Source of the DNA: Globisporangium splendens
Lineage: Eukaryota; Oomycota; Peronosporomycetes; Pythiales; Pythiaceae
NCBI GenBank assembly: GCA_006386115.1
Contig: VFIW01000166.1
Span: forward strand, 1-64,000
DNA length: 64,000 bases
Direction of reading: 5' to 3'
Made by a program: the position numbers and the translations under genes. This document shows positions 1-10,600 of this stretch, piece after piece (positions within the stretch are counted from its first letter, which is position 1; every line of letters begins with the position of its first letter). The notes under the pieces were generated by a model. It saw only the letters and a list, made by a program, of their open reading frames with translations. It ran no database searches and was not told where the DNA came from.

Positions 1-80
1 TCCAAGTCGGGAGATCGCTTCCTCTGGCACAAGCGTGTGTGCCGTGTTTGAGGGACTGTTGTGAACAGCGCCCCATTACA
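1..80 (+). repeat. 3' end of the 5' LTR of element 1
   Basis: This matches the last part of the LTRs at 4522-5170, 17868-18512 and 24840-25489 and ends in the same CCCATTACA tip. The left part of the LTR lies before the window. Confidence 0.93.
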
Positions 81-82
81 CC

Positions 83-100
83 TGGTAGCACTTCGAGCGG
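83..100 (+). other. Primer binding site of element 1
   Basis: Two bases after the LTR the sequence reads TGGTAGCACTTCGAGCGG. The same site follows the other LTRs at 12257 and 18515. A PBS begins with TGG because it pairs with the CCA end of a tRNA. The first eight bases fit the 3' end of many initiator-methionine tRNAs, but the rest does not clearly match, so the primer tRNA is not identified. Confidence 0.7.
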
Positions 101-206
101 TCCTTCCAACGACCCAGTGAACTGAAAAGGTTTGACGACGCGGCTTTGAGCACGTCGCTCATTCCTGCCCAAGACTGAAGACCCTGCGAGCATCCTTGTC
201 GTGGAC

Positions 207-1256
207 ATGGATGCTACAGGAACCCCACTCGGTCCAGCAGTACCGGAAACTGTCGAGTTGACTATTGAGGGTTTCCCTCATTTGTCTTCTCATGAGTGGG
301 TGGCGCTTGAGCGCATGCGAGATGTCATCGGAGAGGCTGCTGTGGTCAGTCTGCTACGATCGGCGTCTCCGGAAGACCAGAAGAACGCTGCGGTCAGTTT
401 CATGCACCACGAGATTATTGAATCTCGAAAGCAGGTCGCAACCCCTGTTTCGTCCTTCAGGACGGTGCCGCTGAAGCTCGGTGTATCTCCGTATCGTGGC
501 GGAGAGAACGAGCCTCTAGCGAGATGGTTCGTCGAGTTGGATGCAGCCACCACTGCAAGACAACTTCGTGACCCAATGCAGCAAGTGTTGTTCGCGATGT
601 CCAACCTTGCGGGTCGAGCGAAGAGTTGGGCGTATGGGAAGCGTTTAGCGGATCTAAACTGCTTCCCCAGCTACGACCATTTCAAGACCGAACTCAAGAA
701 GGCGTTTGAACCTCCGCAGAGTGAGTTCCGTGCGCGCGCCGAGTTCCTCAAGCTTCGTCAAGGCCGTTTCGACCTTCACTCGTATGCACAACGTGCTCGC
801 TACTTGGTGTCGAGCATCGTTGACGAGCCGATTGACGTTCCGACGCAAGTCGCGACGTTCATGGCGGGTCTGAACGACGGTCCAATCCGGAACCAACTGT
901 TCCGTGAGTATCCCAAGACGCTGGACGAAGCCATTAAACGTGCCATGCAAGAAGAGTTTAGCATGAAGCAAGCCAAGTTCCAAGGGTTTGCGTCGAGACC
1001 AATGCGGCAATCGAATGTTGCGCATGATGGTCCCGAGCCTATGGACATCTCGTACATTTCCACACCTGGAAATGGACGTCCTCGCAACGATGGGAAATGT
1101 TTCCGTTGTGGGAAGCCGGGTCACTTCGCTCGGAACTGCAAGGTGTCTTTGCCGGGTCGGCAAACGACACAGGGTGCTCGCTCGAGCAACCACGATCGTT
1201 CTTACGGTCGTCGGTTCGATCGGTCACCTGGGCCAAAAAACGGGAATGGACAGTAG
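207..1256 (+). CDS. gag: Gag polyprotein of element 1 (capsid and CCHC nucleocapsid)
   Basis: This is the structural protein of the retrotransposon particle. The first ATG in frame is at 207, giving about 349 residues. The central part is a retrotransposon-type capsid region rich in paired aromatic and leucine positions (around residues 100-250). The C-terminal part holds one zinc knuckle, CFRCGKPGHFARNC, near 1099-1140, the RNA-binding motif of nucleocapsid. The frame ends at TAG 1254-1256, followed directly by GGG and an open frame that leads into protease without an ATG, which suggests stop-codon readthrough. This is the only complete gag frame among the three elements here; element 3 has a one-base loss and element 2 a large deletion. 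Confidence 0.92.
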   Translation: MDATGTPLGPAVPETVELTIEGFPHLSSHEWVALERMRDVIGEAAVVSLLRSASPEDQKNAAVSFMHHEIIESRKQVATPVSSFRTVPLKLGVSPYRGGENEPLARWFVELDAATTARQLRDPMQQVLFAMSNLAGRAKSWAYGKRLADLNCFPSYDHFKTELKKAFEPPQSEFRARAEFLKLRQGRFDLHSYAQRARYLVSSIVDEPIDVPTQVATFMAGLNDGPIRNQLFREYPKTLDEAIKRAMQEEFSMKQAKFQGFASRPMRQSNVAHDGPEPMDISYISTPGNGRPRNDGKCFRCGKPGHFARNCKVSLPGRQTTQGARSSNHDRSYGRRFDRSPGPKNGNGQ

Positions 1257-4200
1257 GGGCGAGGCCTCCTACTGGGCCCGGAAAAGAGGACTGTGGATGT
1301 GGATACACAGGACTCTGGCCCCAATGTGCATGATGCACATGCAGTTTCCACGAGGGAGAACAGTGTCAGTCAAACGTCAAGTTTGATCGTTCTCAAAGTC
1401 CACGTAGACGGTATTGCAACGCCTCTGCGTGCTTTGGTTGACACTGGTGCGTCGAACAATTTTGTTTGAAATGAAGTGATCGCCAGACATAAAGTACCAA
1501 TGCCTGATGCGAATGAAGACAAGACGATGATTATCCGGTTGGCCAACGGGTCGACTGTGAAGATGCCGAAGCGAGTTGTACGCTTGGCGATGAAGTGTGA
1601 AGATTTCCGAGGTGAAGACGAGTTCATTTTACTCGACCTCGATGACAAGTTTGATCTGATCCTGGGAATGCCATGGTTGAAGCGTTATCAACCTAGCATT
1701 GACTGGATGAAGATGAAGATCTCCGTTGACAAGTCGCACGATGCTGACTTGAGCTGTGTGACAACGGATGAAGTGGTGTGGGTTTACACATCTGTGGAAG
1801 AGATCCCAGATGACCCTCGTGATATTGCGGTGTGCGATGGCCCCCCATGTTCACGAGCGGTACCCATCTTGAAGAAGACTGCTGGAGGTGGAGCAGTCAG
1901 GCGCCAACAAAAGACTGTCTCCTTTGCCATCGACCCTAAGAGTGAGGCGATGTGCGTGGAAGAAACGAATGGGAAAAGAGCCGAAGAGCCATCCCGAGAG
2001 AAGAAGGAGAAGACCAGCGAGAAGAGTGTCCCGTGTGCCCCTGATCAAGGTACATGTCAAGGTGACGAAGGAAGTGTCCAAGCACAAGACATTTCAAGCG
2101 AGTTTGCGAATATCGCGGTCTACAATGAAGATGGTGACGTGGATGTGATCCGTCATGTGAAGATTGAAAATCCTCCAAGCTCTGTTGAAGAGTTGATTTC
2201 CTTGCCATGGATGAGCAAGAAGACGCTGAAGCGTAGCCTAGCGAAAGGCGAAATTTTGCAGGTCTGCATGATCGTCGATGTTGACGATGCAGAAGACATC
2301 AACACGGTATCAGCAACGGAGGCTGAAGTGTTCGATGAGGAGACACGGAAGGAAAGGTTCGAGGAGCAGTCATGGGACGCTCTCAAAACGAACCCCGTGT
2401 ATGAACTTGTCAAGGAATATGAGGACATATTCCCAGACAAGGTGCCGGACGAACTGCCATTCGATAGAGGCGTTCGTCGCGAGATTGATGTACTTCCTGG
2501 CACGAAGTATTGTATCACACGGCAGTGGCCGTTGCCAAGAGAACAAGTCGTTGCGATCGACGAGTTCTTTGCGCAACGTGCCAAGGCTGGGCATGTGCGA
2601 GAAAGCAAGTCTCCACATTGTAGCCCAACCTTCTGTGTGAAGAAGGCAACCGGTGGTTGGCGCATCGTTCACGCTTTCAACAAGCTGAACGACGCTACCA
2701 TTCCAGCCCAGACTCCGGTTCCACGCAAGGACATGATCCTTGATGGAATGGTTGGCAGTACTGTCTTCAGTGCTATCGATCTGAAAGATGGGTTCTATCA
2801 GATTCGAATGCGCGAAGACGATGTACCACTAACTGCAGTGAGTACCCCGAGTGGTATGCTGTGGGAATGGTTAGTGATGCCACAGGGTTTGAAGAACGCT
2901 CCTGCGACTTTCAATAGGATGGTCACGAATCTACTTCGTCCATTGAGAGGGTTTGCACCTAGTTACTTTGACGATATTTTCGTTCATAGTAAAACCACGG
3001 GTGAAAAGTCTGACGTTGATGTTCATCTTGACCATCTTCGTCAAGTCTTTCAGGTCATGCGAGAGAACAAACTCTACGCTAACCTGAAGAAGTGCATATT
3101 CTTTGCACCAGAGATCCCCGTTCTCGGCTGCTTTGTGGGAAAGCATGGCGTTCGAGTTGATCCGGAGAAGGTCAAAGCTATTGACGATTGGCCTGTGCCT
3201 CAGAATGTCAAACAGCTACGACAATGGTTGGGTCTGGCCAATTACTTGCACAAGTACACGCGCAATTATGCAGCGTTGGTGCAACCGCTCACACAGCTCC
3301 TGAAGAAGGACATTGAGTGGGAGTGGTCCAGTGACCACCAAGCAGCGTTTGCCGAAGTCAAGAGGAGTTTGCGAGAAGCTCCCGTGCTGGCAATTGCAAA
3401 CCACGACAAGCCTTTTCATGTGCGAGTTGTGTCGTATCAATCACGACAACTCCGACCCGCAGAACGGAACTACCCAGTTCATGACAAAGAACTTCTGGCG
3501 ATGAAGTATTCTTTGGTCAAGTTCCGTGTCTACCTGCTTGGCGAGGAGCGCTTCGCTATCTACACAGATCATGCGTCGCTGCGTACAGCGGTAAAGACTC
3601 CTCATTTGTCGCAAAGAATGGCGAGATGGTTCTCCTTCTTTGCAGAGTACAACTTTGTTGTACACTACAAGCCAGGCAAGACGAACATCTTAGCCGACGC
3701 GCTGTCAAGATGTCCGGACTATGATCCGAAGACCAAGAGTAAAGAGACGGACGGAGCGTGTCGACTCTGCGAAGACATTCAAGCGATCGCAGTGCAAGCA
3801 ACGACTACAGTGCGAGAAGACATTGTCGAAGGGTACAAGTCGGACAGAAACATGGTCAGGACTTGTGGAAGTATTGCAAGGACCCTTCGGACAGAAAAGC
3901 ACTGCAAGGTCTTCTTCACGCCACAAGGTCGCGAGTTAACCGCTTCCGAGTCACAATGGGTTGTTGTACTACGCGGGTTATTTTGAGAAGGGGAAACAGC
4001 AAGGGTGGTTGGTTACCAACGACGACGGTCGCGTCATCGACTCTTGTATGAGTACCATGACAGTCTTCGGGTGGCCATCTCGGGACGTGAGAAAAAAAAA
4101 AAAAAAAACAAAAAAAAAAACAAAAAAAAAAAAAAAATAAAAAAGAAAAAACGTTTCTCCAGTCTTTCCCGGATTACTACTGGCCCCACCATGTACAAGT

Positions 4201-4521
4201 GGGTTCGCAAGTATGTGAGGACTTGCGAGGTCTGCCAACGAGTGAAACCCTCTGGTTCCACGCAGGCACCACTTCGTTCATTGGCTGTCCCATCGGACAG
4301 TTGGAAGTCTGTGAGTGTGGATTTCATATTCGGACTTCCTCGAGACAAACACGGACGCAATGGCATCCTTGTGTTTGTGGACCGATTCAGCAAGATGGTC
4401 CATCTTGCGCCGGTTTCGGACAAGATCTCAGCCGAAATGACGGCCAAGGTTTTTGTAGACGTGGTATTCCGTCTGCATGGTCTGCCCATTGAGATCGTGT
4501 CTGACCGTGACACTCGGTTTA
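1257..4521 (+). pseudogene. pol: Broken pol of element 1 (protease, RT, RNase H, partial integrase)
   Basis: The frame follows gag after the UAG. The protease DTGAS motif is at about 1440-1454. A CGA codon present in element 3 is TGA at 1467-1469. RT is readable, with its FDD active site at about 2960-2985. In RNase H, 66 bp (22 codons) are missing at 3422/3423, which removes the first catalytic aspartate of the VCDAS motif. Small insertions and losses around 3845-3990 break the frame, and an A-rich run at 4092-4151 adds about 56 bases. The integrase zinc finger and first catalytic Asp remain, but pol stops after the second catalytic Asp (SDRDTRF), where an LTR begins. Confidence 0.92.
4092..4151 (+). 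repeat. A-rich expansion inside integrase
   Basis: Elements 2 and 3 have GAGAAAACG at this place. Element 1 has about 60 bases of almost pure A interrupted by single C, T and G. The gain of about 56 bases is not a multiple of three. It could be slippage at the original AAAA run or an assembly fault. Confidence 0.85.
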
Positions 4522-5170
4522 TGTAATGGGCTATAACTAGCCATTACATGAAGGTGGATCTGTTCTCAGATCTAGTGTGCCACACACCACCTTCAGTGTG
4601 CATTGTGGAGAGACAAATAACAAAGGGATTACAGTACGACAGTCCCCACATGCACATGTGACGTCATCCCATGACGTCACGAGCGCTCTCTGTGCTGATC
4701 AGTGCAGAATGTTGTTCACATGTACTAATCAGTACAGAGTGATGACATCCATGTACTAATCAAGTACTGAGTGATGGTTCCTACTTGGGAAACTGCACTG
4801 GTGATGAGACCGACGTGTGTCTGCCACCTGAAGTGAGTGGCTGTAGCCAATCACTTTGCAGGGAATTTTCCACGGGACTTCAAGTTCAAGTTTCTCGAAG
4901 ATCCCCTGGGTTCAACCTCAGTGTACCCAAGGTTTTATATATCAGATTCATAGGTTTTATTGTGTATGTTTAGGTTTTAGTTATAAAACCTCTAGGAGCC
5001 CTTGAGGTTCATTTGTAAGTAGCGACAGGAACCATAAGCATTTCAATTCAGTTGCAATTTTACCACCAAGCCCTCAAGTCTTCTTCCTCCCTCCAAGTCG
5101 GGAGATCACTTCCTCTGGCACAAGCGTGTGTGCCGTGTTTGGGGACTGTTGTGAACAGCGCCCCATTACA
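4522..5170 (+). repeat. Complete LTR (B) at the 3' side of element 1
   Basis: The 649-bp LTR begins TGTAATGGG and ends CCCATTACA. Near its left end it has a second inverted copy of the tip (CCATTACA), then a small GATCTG/CAGATC hairpin. The U3 part carries two TGACGTCA sites at 4659-4666 and 4672-4679. A TATAAA box and an Inr-like TTCATTT lie near 4983-5012. It is very similar to the LTR at 24840-25489. Confidence 0.93.
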
Positions 5171-5375
5171 CACGCCGAATCTCAATGATTGCGAGCGACC
5201 AACACTCAACTCAGACACAGATTGCTCTGACGTCAGACGATGACGTCACCTGTGCATGTGGGGATCACTTTTATGTGTTTCACCCAATATCTTCGCACCC
5301 GCAATGCGCGCATCAGGTGTTGTGTGACACACACAAGAGCCACCTTGCATGCAATGGCAGCAAGGCCAATTACAG
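5171..5375 (-). repeat. Antisense fragment of a second LTR subfamily
   Basis: Read on the minus strand, this matches the first about 205 bp of the LTR at 11649-12254, including its tip and its paired TGACGTCA sites. It is joined head-to-tail to the sense LTR B with no gap. The same join occurs at 25489/25490. Confidence 0.88.
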
Positions 5376-6108
5376 TAGCCAGCCTTGCCATGCATGGTTG
5401 TGATTGTGAGTGCCCCCGCTCTTGATTTCCGTGATGGAGTTCTGCAAGCCGAGCTCTAGAATACGTCTTGTGTCAGCGATGAGCTCCTCTGTGTGCGTTT
5501 GCGTGAGCAACATCGCCTCCGCTTGCAGTGCTGCTTGAGATTGCGCTACTGCTTGCTGAACTCAAGTACCAAGCTGTTGCTCGTTAACAATTGCGCGCTT
5601 TTCCAGCATGGAGACAATCTCTTGCTGCGACAGACGCTGCTGATCCTGCAACACGGCTTGAGCTTTTACCGATGCCATGGCTTGGTTTGTAAATGCTTCG
5701 AGCATACTGCCGACAGCTCTGTCATTCGGTGTAGCGACAGGTGTGTGGCGCGATGACGGACGGAATACGATGTCGCCGCTTTCTGGCTCGGTGCTTGCAT
5801 CCATCTCGCTCGACTGCTTTAGCTCCGCAGCGCTTTGAGATCGACCTGCTTGAATCCAAGGAAGAGGTCGGTTTTCAACCAATAGCGATAATTCCGCTAT
5901 TTGGATCAATCAGAGATCGCAGATAGCAACCCTCATCTGGGCTGACTTCCAGTACAGTTTTGGTTCTGCCCTTTTTATATTCGTTGCGATTGACCCTTGA
6001 GAAAGGACAGTACCTAGGTTCGGTTGACTTAGGAGAGCACCTCAAAAATAGAAGAACCACGGGTCGGGGTTCGGGTTGTCGCAGTCGTGCATTAAAGGTC
6101 TCTCTCAA
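5372..6108 (-). pseudogene. Fragment of an unrecognised Gln-rich, helical protein
   Basis: On the minus strand a frame from about 5909 to 5372 is open except for one TGA at 5562-5564. It encodes a sequence rich in Gln, Ala and Glu that looks helical, and it ends only where it runs into the antisense LTR tip. An overlapping second frame (6108-5875) contains plausible protein sequence just upstream, so a frameshift or intron could join the two. I do not recognise the family. It may be part of another transposon or a host gene broken by LTR insertion. Confidence 0.35.
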
Positions 6109-6153
6109 GTGGAGTATAAGTCAAGCCACCAGCAGCGAGAACAAACCGCATCG

Positions 6154-6191
6154 TCTCTCTCTATCTATCTATCTATCTATCTCTATCTCTC
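6154..6191 (+). repeat. CT/CTAT microsatellite
   Basis: A run of TC and TCTA repeats about 80 bp before the next start codon, probably in the 5' leader of that gene. Confidence 0.85.
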
Positions 6192-6273
6192 CGTGAGCTA
6201 AGGTTCGTCACGTCAAAGGACGCATTCGTGTTTTTGTGTTGCGAGAGGCGCATCAAACCGATTCAATAGCGCC

Positions 6274-7647
6274 ATGAAGTTCCCATTGCCAGCGGACACG
6301 TTCCCTCCCGTGAAGCTCACGGAAGACGACGAAGAAGCGCTCGAGGCCATTGCAGAGGTCTTTATCAAGAAAACAGTGACAGAGTACCTCGAACACCTCA
6401 CGACGCACCACGGAGTCGTCGACGAGAGCCGCTGGAAACAAGTCAAACGCCGGGACGACCTGTGCGTGTACAGAGAGCGCCGATCATACAGACGCGATCC
6501 GAATAACCAAACCGACTGTGACGACACGACGGATGGAATGATGGCCATGCTCACGTTTGGCACGATGCCTGGCATCCTCGACGATGTTGTGTACGGCGCC
6601 TTGAACCCTACAGCCGAGGACATGGTGCTCAAGTCGGCATACGTCGATGATGGTTTAGTCGATTGGGCTGTGCTCGCATCGATCATCCAGCCGACACCCG
6701 AGTCCCCATTCCGAGAGCTCAGCATCAAGTGGGCCGTAAAAGGCCACCCGTTCCTCGTCGGGACAGTCATGCGTCGAGCGGATGGCGCGTATATCGAGTC
6801 TATCGGGTTTGCCATATCGCCCAATGGCGAGCGTATTGGGTATCATTTGCAACATTCGGTAGATATACCAGGAATCCGGGAGCTTGACGAGTACAACATT
6901 CTTCGGGTTAAAGTCTCGATTTGTTATTTGTTCCGGGAGCGAGACGCAAACACCGTCGAAGTATACATCCGAGGATTAGTTGTTGACCCCAGCGGACGTC
7001 CAGACATCGTGGTCGCGGCCTCAGCGGCTGAATTACCCATCTCCGTGTGTAAGAATGCGCATTGCGCCGAGATGAAGAAACTGACGCGGATCGTGGAAAG
7101 CAGCCTCGCTGCCCGGTTGCCGAGTATAGCAAGCGCGAGTACCATGTCTTACGCATCCACTAGTAGCTCTTCATCTGCCTCGTCGTCTTTGGAGAGTTGG
7201 TCGGTGCCATTGTCGTCAACATCGTCGTCATCGACAGCGTCGGACGCCAGCACGTGTGGACGTTGCCACGAACGCGTCGGTGGTCGCATGGCATCACTCT
7301 TGGCGGCGTCAACGCCGTCGACGTCAACATCGAGGAAAGAGAAGCACTGCCGCATTTGCCATCTCCGCGTATGCTCTCGGTGTCGTGTGTACAAAGTGGT
7401 GTTTCTGCGCACGGACCGCGAGAAGGTGTGCAATCAGGTGAGTATGGCGTTCTGTACCCAGTGCGCTGCCATGGCCGCACATGCAAGTTCGCGGAGCTTT
7501 GCTGAAGATGACGCGCTCGAACTCAAGAGCAAGCAGAACAACGACGCGAACCAAGATGAGAGCGAGAGCGGCGATAGCAGGCGCGCATTTAACGGTCGAA
7601 CCAGCATGGCGAGTAGTATTGTGAGTGTGTGGAGGGCCGACATGTGA
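6274..7647 (+). CDS. START-like protein with a degenerate FYVE-type zinc finger
   Basis: A single exon of 457 residues from ATG 6274. The N-terminal two thirds resemble the START-like lipid-binding region of the large oomycete START/FYVE family; the comparison is with the paralogues at 51887 and 56768 and is weak in sequence. A Ser/Thr-rich stretch (about 290-325) precedes a Cys-rich region (about 327-395) with CGRC, CRIC, CSRC and CTQC pairs spaced like a FYVE finger. The basic RR/K-HHCR phosphoinositide-binding signature is not clear, so PI3P binding is uncertain. A GTGAGT..CAG segment near 7438-7460 could be mistaken for an intron, but translation across it keeps the last CxxC. The likely role is lipid or membrane binding. 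It lies alone between two retroelements. Confidence 0.78.
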   Translation: MKFPLPADTFPPVKLTEDDEEALEAIAEVFIKKTVTEYLEHLTTHHGVVDESRWKQVKRRDDLCVYRERRSYRRDPNNQTDCDDTTDGMMAMLTFGTMPGILDDVVYGALNPTAEDMVLKSAYVDDGLVDWAVLASIIQPTPESPFRELSIKWAVKGHPFLVGTVMRRADGAYIESIGFAISPNGERIGYHLQHSVDIPGIRELDEYNILRVKVSICYLFRERDANTVEVYIRGLVVDPSGRPDIVVAASAAELPISVCKNAHCAEMKKLTRIVESSLAARLPSIASASTMSYASTSSSSSASSSLESWSVPLSSTSSSSTASDASTCGRCHERVGGRMASLLAASTPSTSTSRKEKHCRICHLRVCSRCRVYKVVFLRTDREKVCNQVSMAFCTQCAAMAAHASSRSFAEDDALELKSKQNNDANQDESESGDSRRAFNGRTSMASSIVSVWRADM

Positions 7648-10600
7648 GTTCCCAGGCGAATGTGGAGGCAGTGGCGGTCGAATTTGTCTTGTGCGTTGGT
7701 TGTGTTGCTCTCTGCCTCTGAAAATGGAAAATGCCGAGTTCATGATTCAGATCAAACGTTTCCTATAGTACTTCGCTAGTGTTCCGGATCACTCAGGTTG
7801 GTATATTTCTCCACACTGATACCAGCACTTATGCTGCCGGCATCAGCCGAAAGACGTCGGGACAATGTCTCGCGGGTTCATGCGTTTGCCATCAAAACGT
7901 CGACGTGCATTCAGAAGCCGTGAATGCGTTTCGCAGGCGGAATGCCAGCTCCGAGCTTATCAGGAGCCCCAGTCGGTCATTGCCGATGACGTATGGAGTG
8001 CGCGTCAGGATTTGAACGCGTTAGCATCTGCAATGGGTTTAGTTCCTGGTCAATTTGCAAGTTGAAGACAAAGCAGAACTTTTCCAGATCAGGGTGAGAT
8101 GTTGTTAATTACAGCAACATAGGGAAGATACTATTGCTGTGGGGCAGCAGCTCGGACTGCGGGTCACGCAACAGACTTATAAATCGTCGACAATGGCGCC
8201 TACTCTAGTCAGCGTACCTGGCCGCGGTGTACTTGCCTACGCTCTTCACTGGCCTACCTTGCTGCACTCGGTGCCACCCCTTTGCGGGGATGTCCGTCGT
8301 TGTCACCTGTTCTCTCCGCGAAACATTTCTTCTCGCTGTGAGCCTGCTGCTCTTTTTTGTTTTAACATTTAGCAGGAAGTGGTGTTGTGGATGCGTGAGC
8401 TCGTCCAAGAAAATGTGGCACATTCCGAGTTGAAAGGCGTAAGCACACCCAGCTGACGTGCAATACCCAAGTAAACGTACTTGCAGTCGTTCGAATGCGA
8501 TTTATGATTGCTTCGTCACAGCATCGATCAGATTTAAATCGTTATCCGCTTTGGCTGGTTTTGAACGGAGAATGGTGTATCGCTATCGATACTCGCCTTA
8601 TTCCTCAAGCTGGCATCTGGTTCACTGTGGTGACGAGCAGAGTGCTTGCTCCACATTCTATTGACAAAGTGCTACTTTACAATCGCAGCAGATGTATATA
8701 GCCACAGCATGCATGTGTCGAGGAGTCATGTGGACAGAAGGGGTGGATGGTAAGAAAGTGCTTCTATGGAATTCTTCGTGCAAATGTCAGTTAAATTAGG
8801 TGTTTCGTCATGCAAAATGCACGACGAATCCCACTACATGCTGACATTTAATCGATGCAAATTCGAGTCAATAAGGTTGAATCCGAAAATTGACCTAGAT
8901 TTCTTCGTGCAAAGTGGACGACGATTTCTGTTCCAATTGTATTGCTACGCCGCCGATACGAATCTCGCACAGCGACTGTATGTCACGACAATTCATTGAG
9001 ACTCCTCATTCCGCATTGAGGTGTTTGTAATGATAATGCAAAACTATATTCAGCCTTTCTGGACATTTTCCCGGTCTGATCGATACTGGCATGCAAATAT
9101 AAGCTAGAGAGCACCTTGCCAGTAGCCTCGCAATCCAGTCCGACAGACCTTCTTCTCGCACGTAGTCATGCCATTTCAACTCTGCAGCTGCATATGAGAG
9201 CCACCTGCATGTCAGTATTGTCATGCAACAACAACGGACCCTTTCAGAAACAGGATTTTTTTACGAACACGATAAACGCCTTCTTTCCACATGTGCCATC
9301 GTGGCGCTGCCTGGACCGTGGGTTGGCGTTATGCTGGTGTTAGCCACAAGTCTTTTCCTTTGTCCATGAAAGCGCTTCAGTATAAATTCGAACAGCTCCG
9401 ATGGCCTCCATTGTCATTGCGGAGCCGTTAATAAACTTTTTTAGAAGTCGCACAAACACGGGACATTCGTGGGGCCATTGCATCCATTCTCCCCCTTACA
9501 CTGCTGCAAAGACATTATCATGATGATGTGCAGAGGAACACCGGTTGGTCGCATCTGAGCGTTAGTATCGTCGTTGCTGCAAAGGACATGGATTTTGAGC
9601 CAATTTCGGGTGTTTGTGTCGGAACAGCGCTGTCCTCGGTAGCAGATAATTTGGCGACAGGAGTTAGCGCGACAATGATAGAAAAAGCGCGAAGCCGTCG
9701 TTTTATAATTTGGCGCGCCAGGAGATGTTGCAGAGACCAGCCCATCGACCGGTTCGATCAACTCCCCTTCGTCACTCCGGTGACCACTACAGGGTAAGCA
9801 GAAAAATCGATGCAGGGTGCCACACAGCAGGCGTATCGGATGCTAATTCAGTAATGTCTAACCCCTCCTTCGCTCGTGCGTCCAGATCGTCCATGTCGCC
9901 ATCATCTCCTTTCAAGGTCGCTGTGGCAAGTTGCCACAGTGTTGAAGCAATGTTGCCAGCACAAATATCATTGTTTAGAAACTGGATAAACAGGAATCAT
10001 ATAGAAATTCGCCAACCAATTTGCATGACAAATGCCATTTTTACAGCCATCGGCTGTGATCCCTTTCGCTTCGGCTAATGCATCCACATAGTGATTGTCA
10101 GTTGCACATGAGGAATGAGCTAACTTGATTTTTCTGTCGTCTATGCCATAACTTCGCGATTGCCTCACGGCTAAAGAACTCTCAACAAGGATACCATGTT
10201 TCAAGAGAACACAAGTCTATGGCAGCGGCGCATTTTGTATCCACTGCCGTCACGGCAGTGTACACAAAGTGACGCGTGGGACGAGAAGCTTAGTACTCGG
10301 GGGTGAGATGGCCATGGACGTTAAAGAGAGTCTGAGTGCGAACACCGAGTGAAGCATCCAAGTAGCCAACAGATGTGGACGCTCGTCATTGGGTGCGGTA
10401 CCTCACGAGTGAACTTCAACAAAGACTCTCTGGGGGACCAGATGCGCGTACCATGGGGAGTGTATTTTCCACTTGACGATCTGTCGATCCAGAGATTGTT
10501 CGTCGGGATTTGAACACGCAGCCACATGCGGACCAAGTGGCAGCTTGATGTTTGCATGCTGAACGAAAGCATATCTTATGGACCCTTCCAAAACAGGAGA

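Larger units (their letters stand above)
1..5170 (+). mobile_element. Element 1: decayed Ty3/gypsy chromovirus copy, left end outside the window
   Basis: The order is end of 5' LTR (1-80), primer binding site, gag, a broken pol, then a complete LTR (4522-5170). Compared with element 3, pol carries a nonsense change, a 66-bp in-frame deletion in RNase H, small indels near 3845-3990, and an A-rich expansion in integrase. It stops inside the integrase core, with the LTR starting directly after it. About 1.9 kb (integrase C-terminus, chromodomain and the antisense gene) is absent. Gag is nearly identical to that of element 3, so the two belong to one subfamily. The element is not autonomous. Confidence 0.93.

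Noticed and set aside
1021..1075. MDISYIS in Gag resembles the DLSYL motif of the START/FYVE paralogues
   Set aside because: Different context (before the zinc knuckle, not C-terminal); PMDI-type stretches are common in gypsy Gag. Taken as chance.
4785..4973. 62-codon frame repeated in LTRs B, D and E
   Set aside because: Its repetition follows from LTR identity. In LTR C the related stretch is in a different, longer frame, so protein conservation is not supported.
7438..7460. Possible intron (GTGAGT..CAG) near the end of the START-like gene at 6274
   Set aside because: It would be only about 25 bp, and reading through it gives the expected CTQC pair of the zinc finger.
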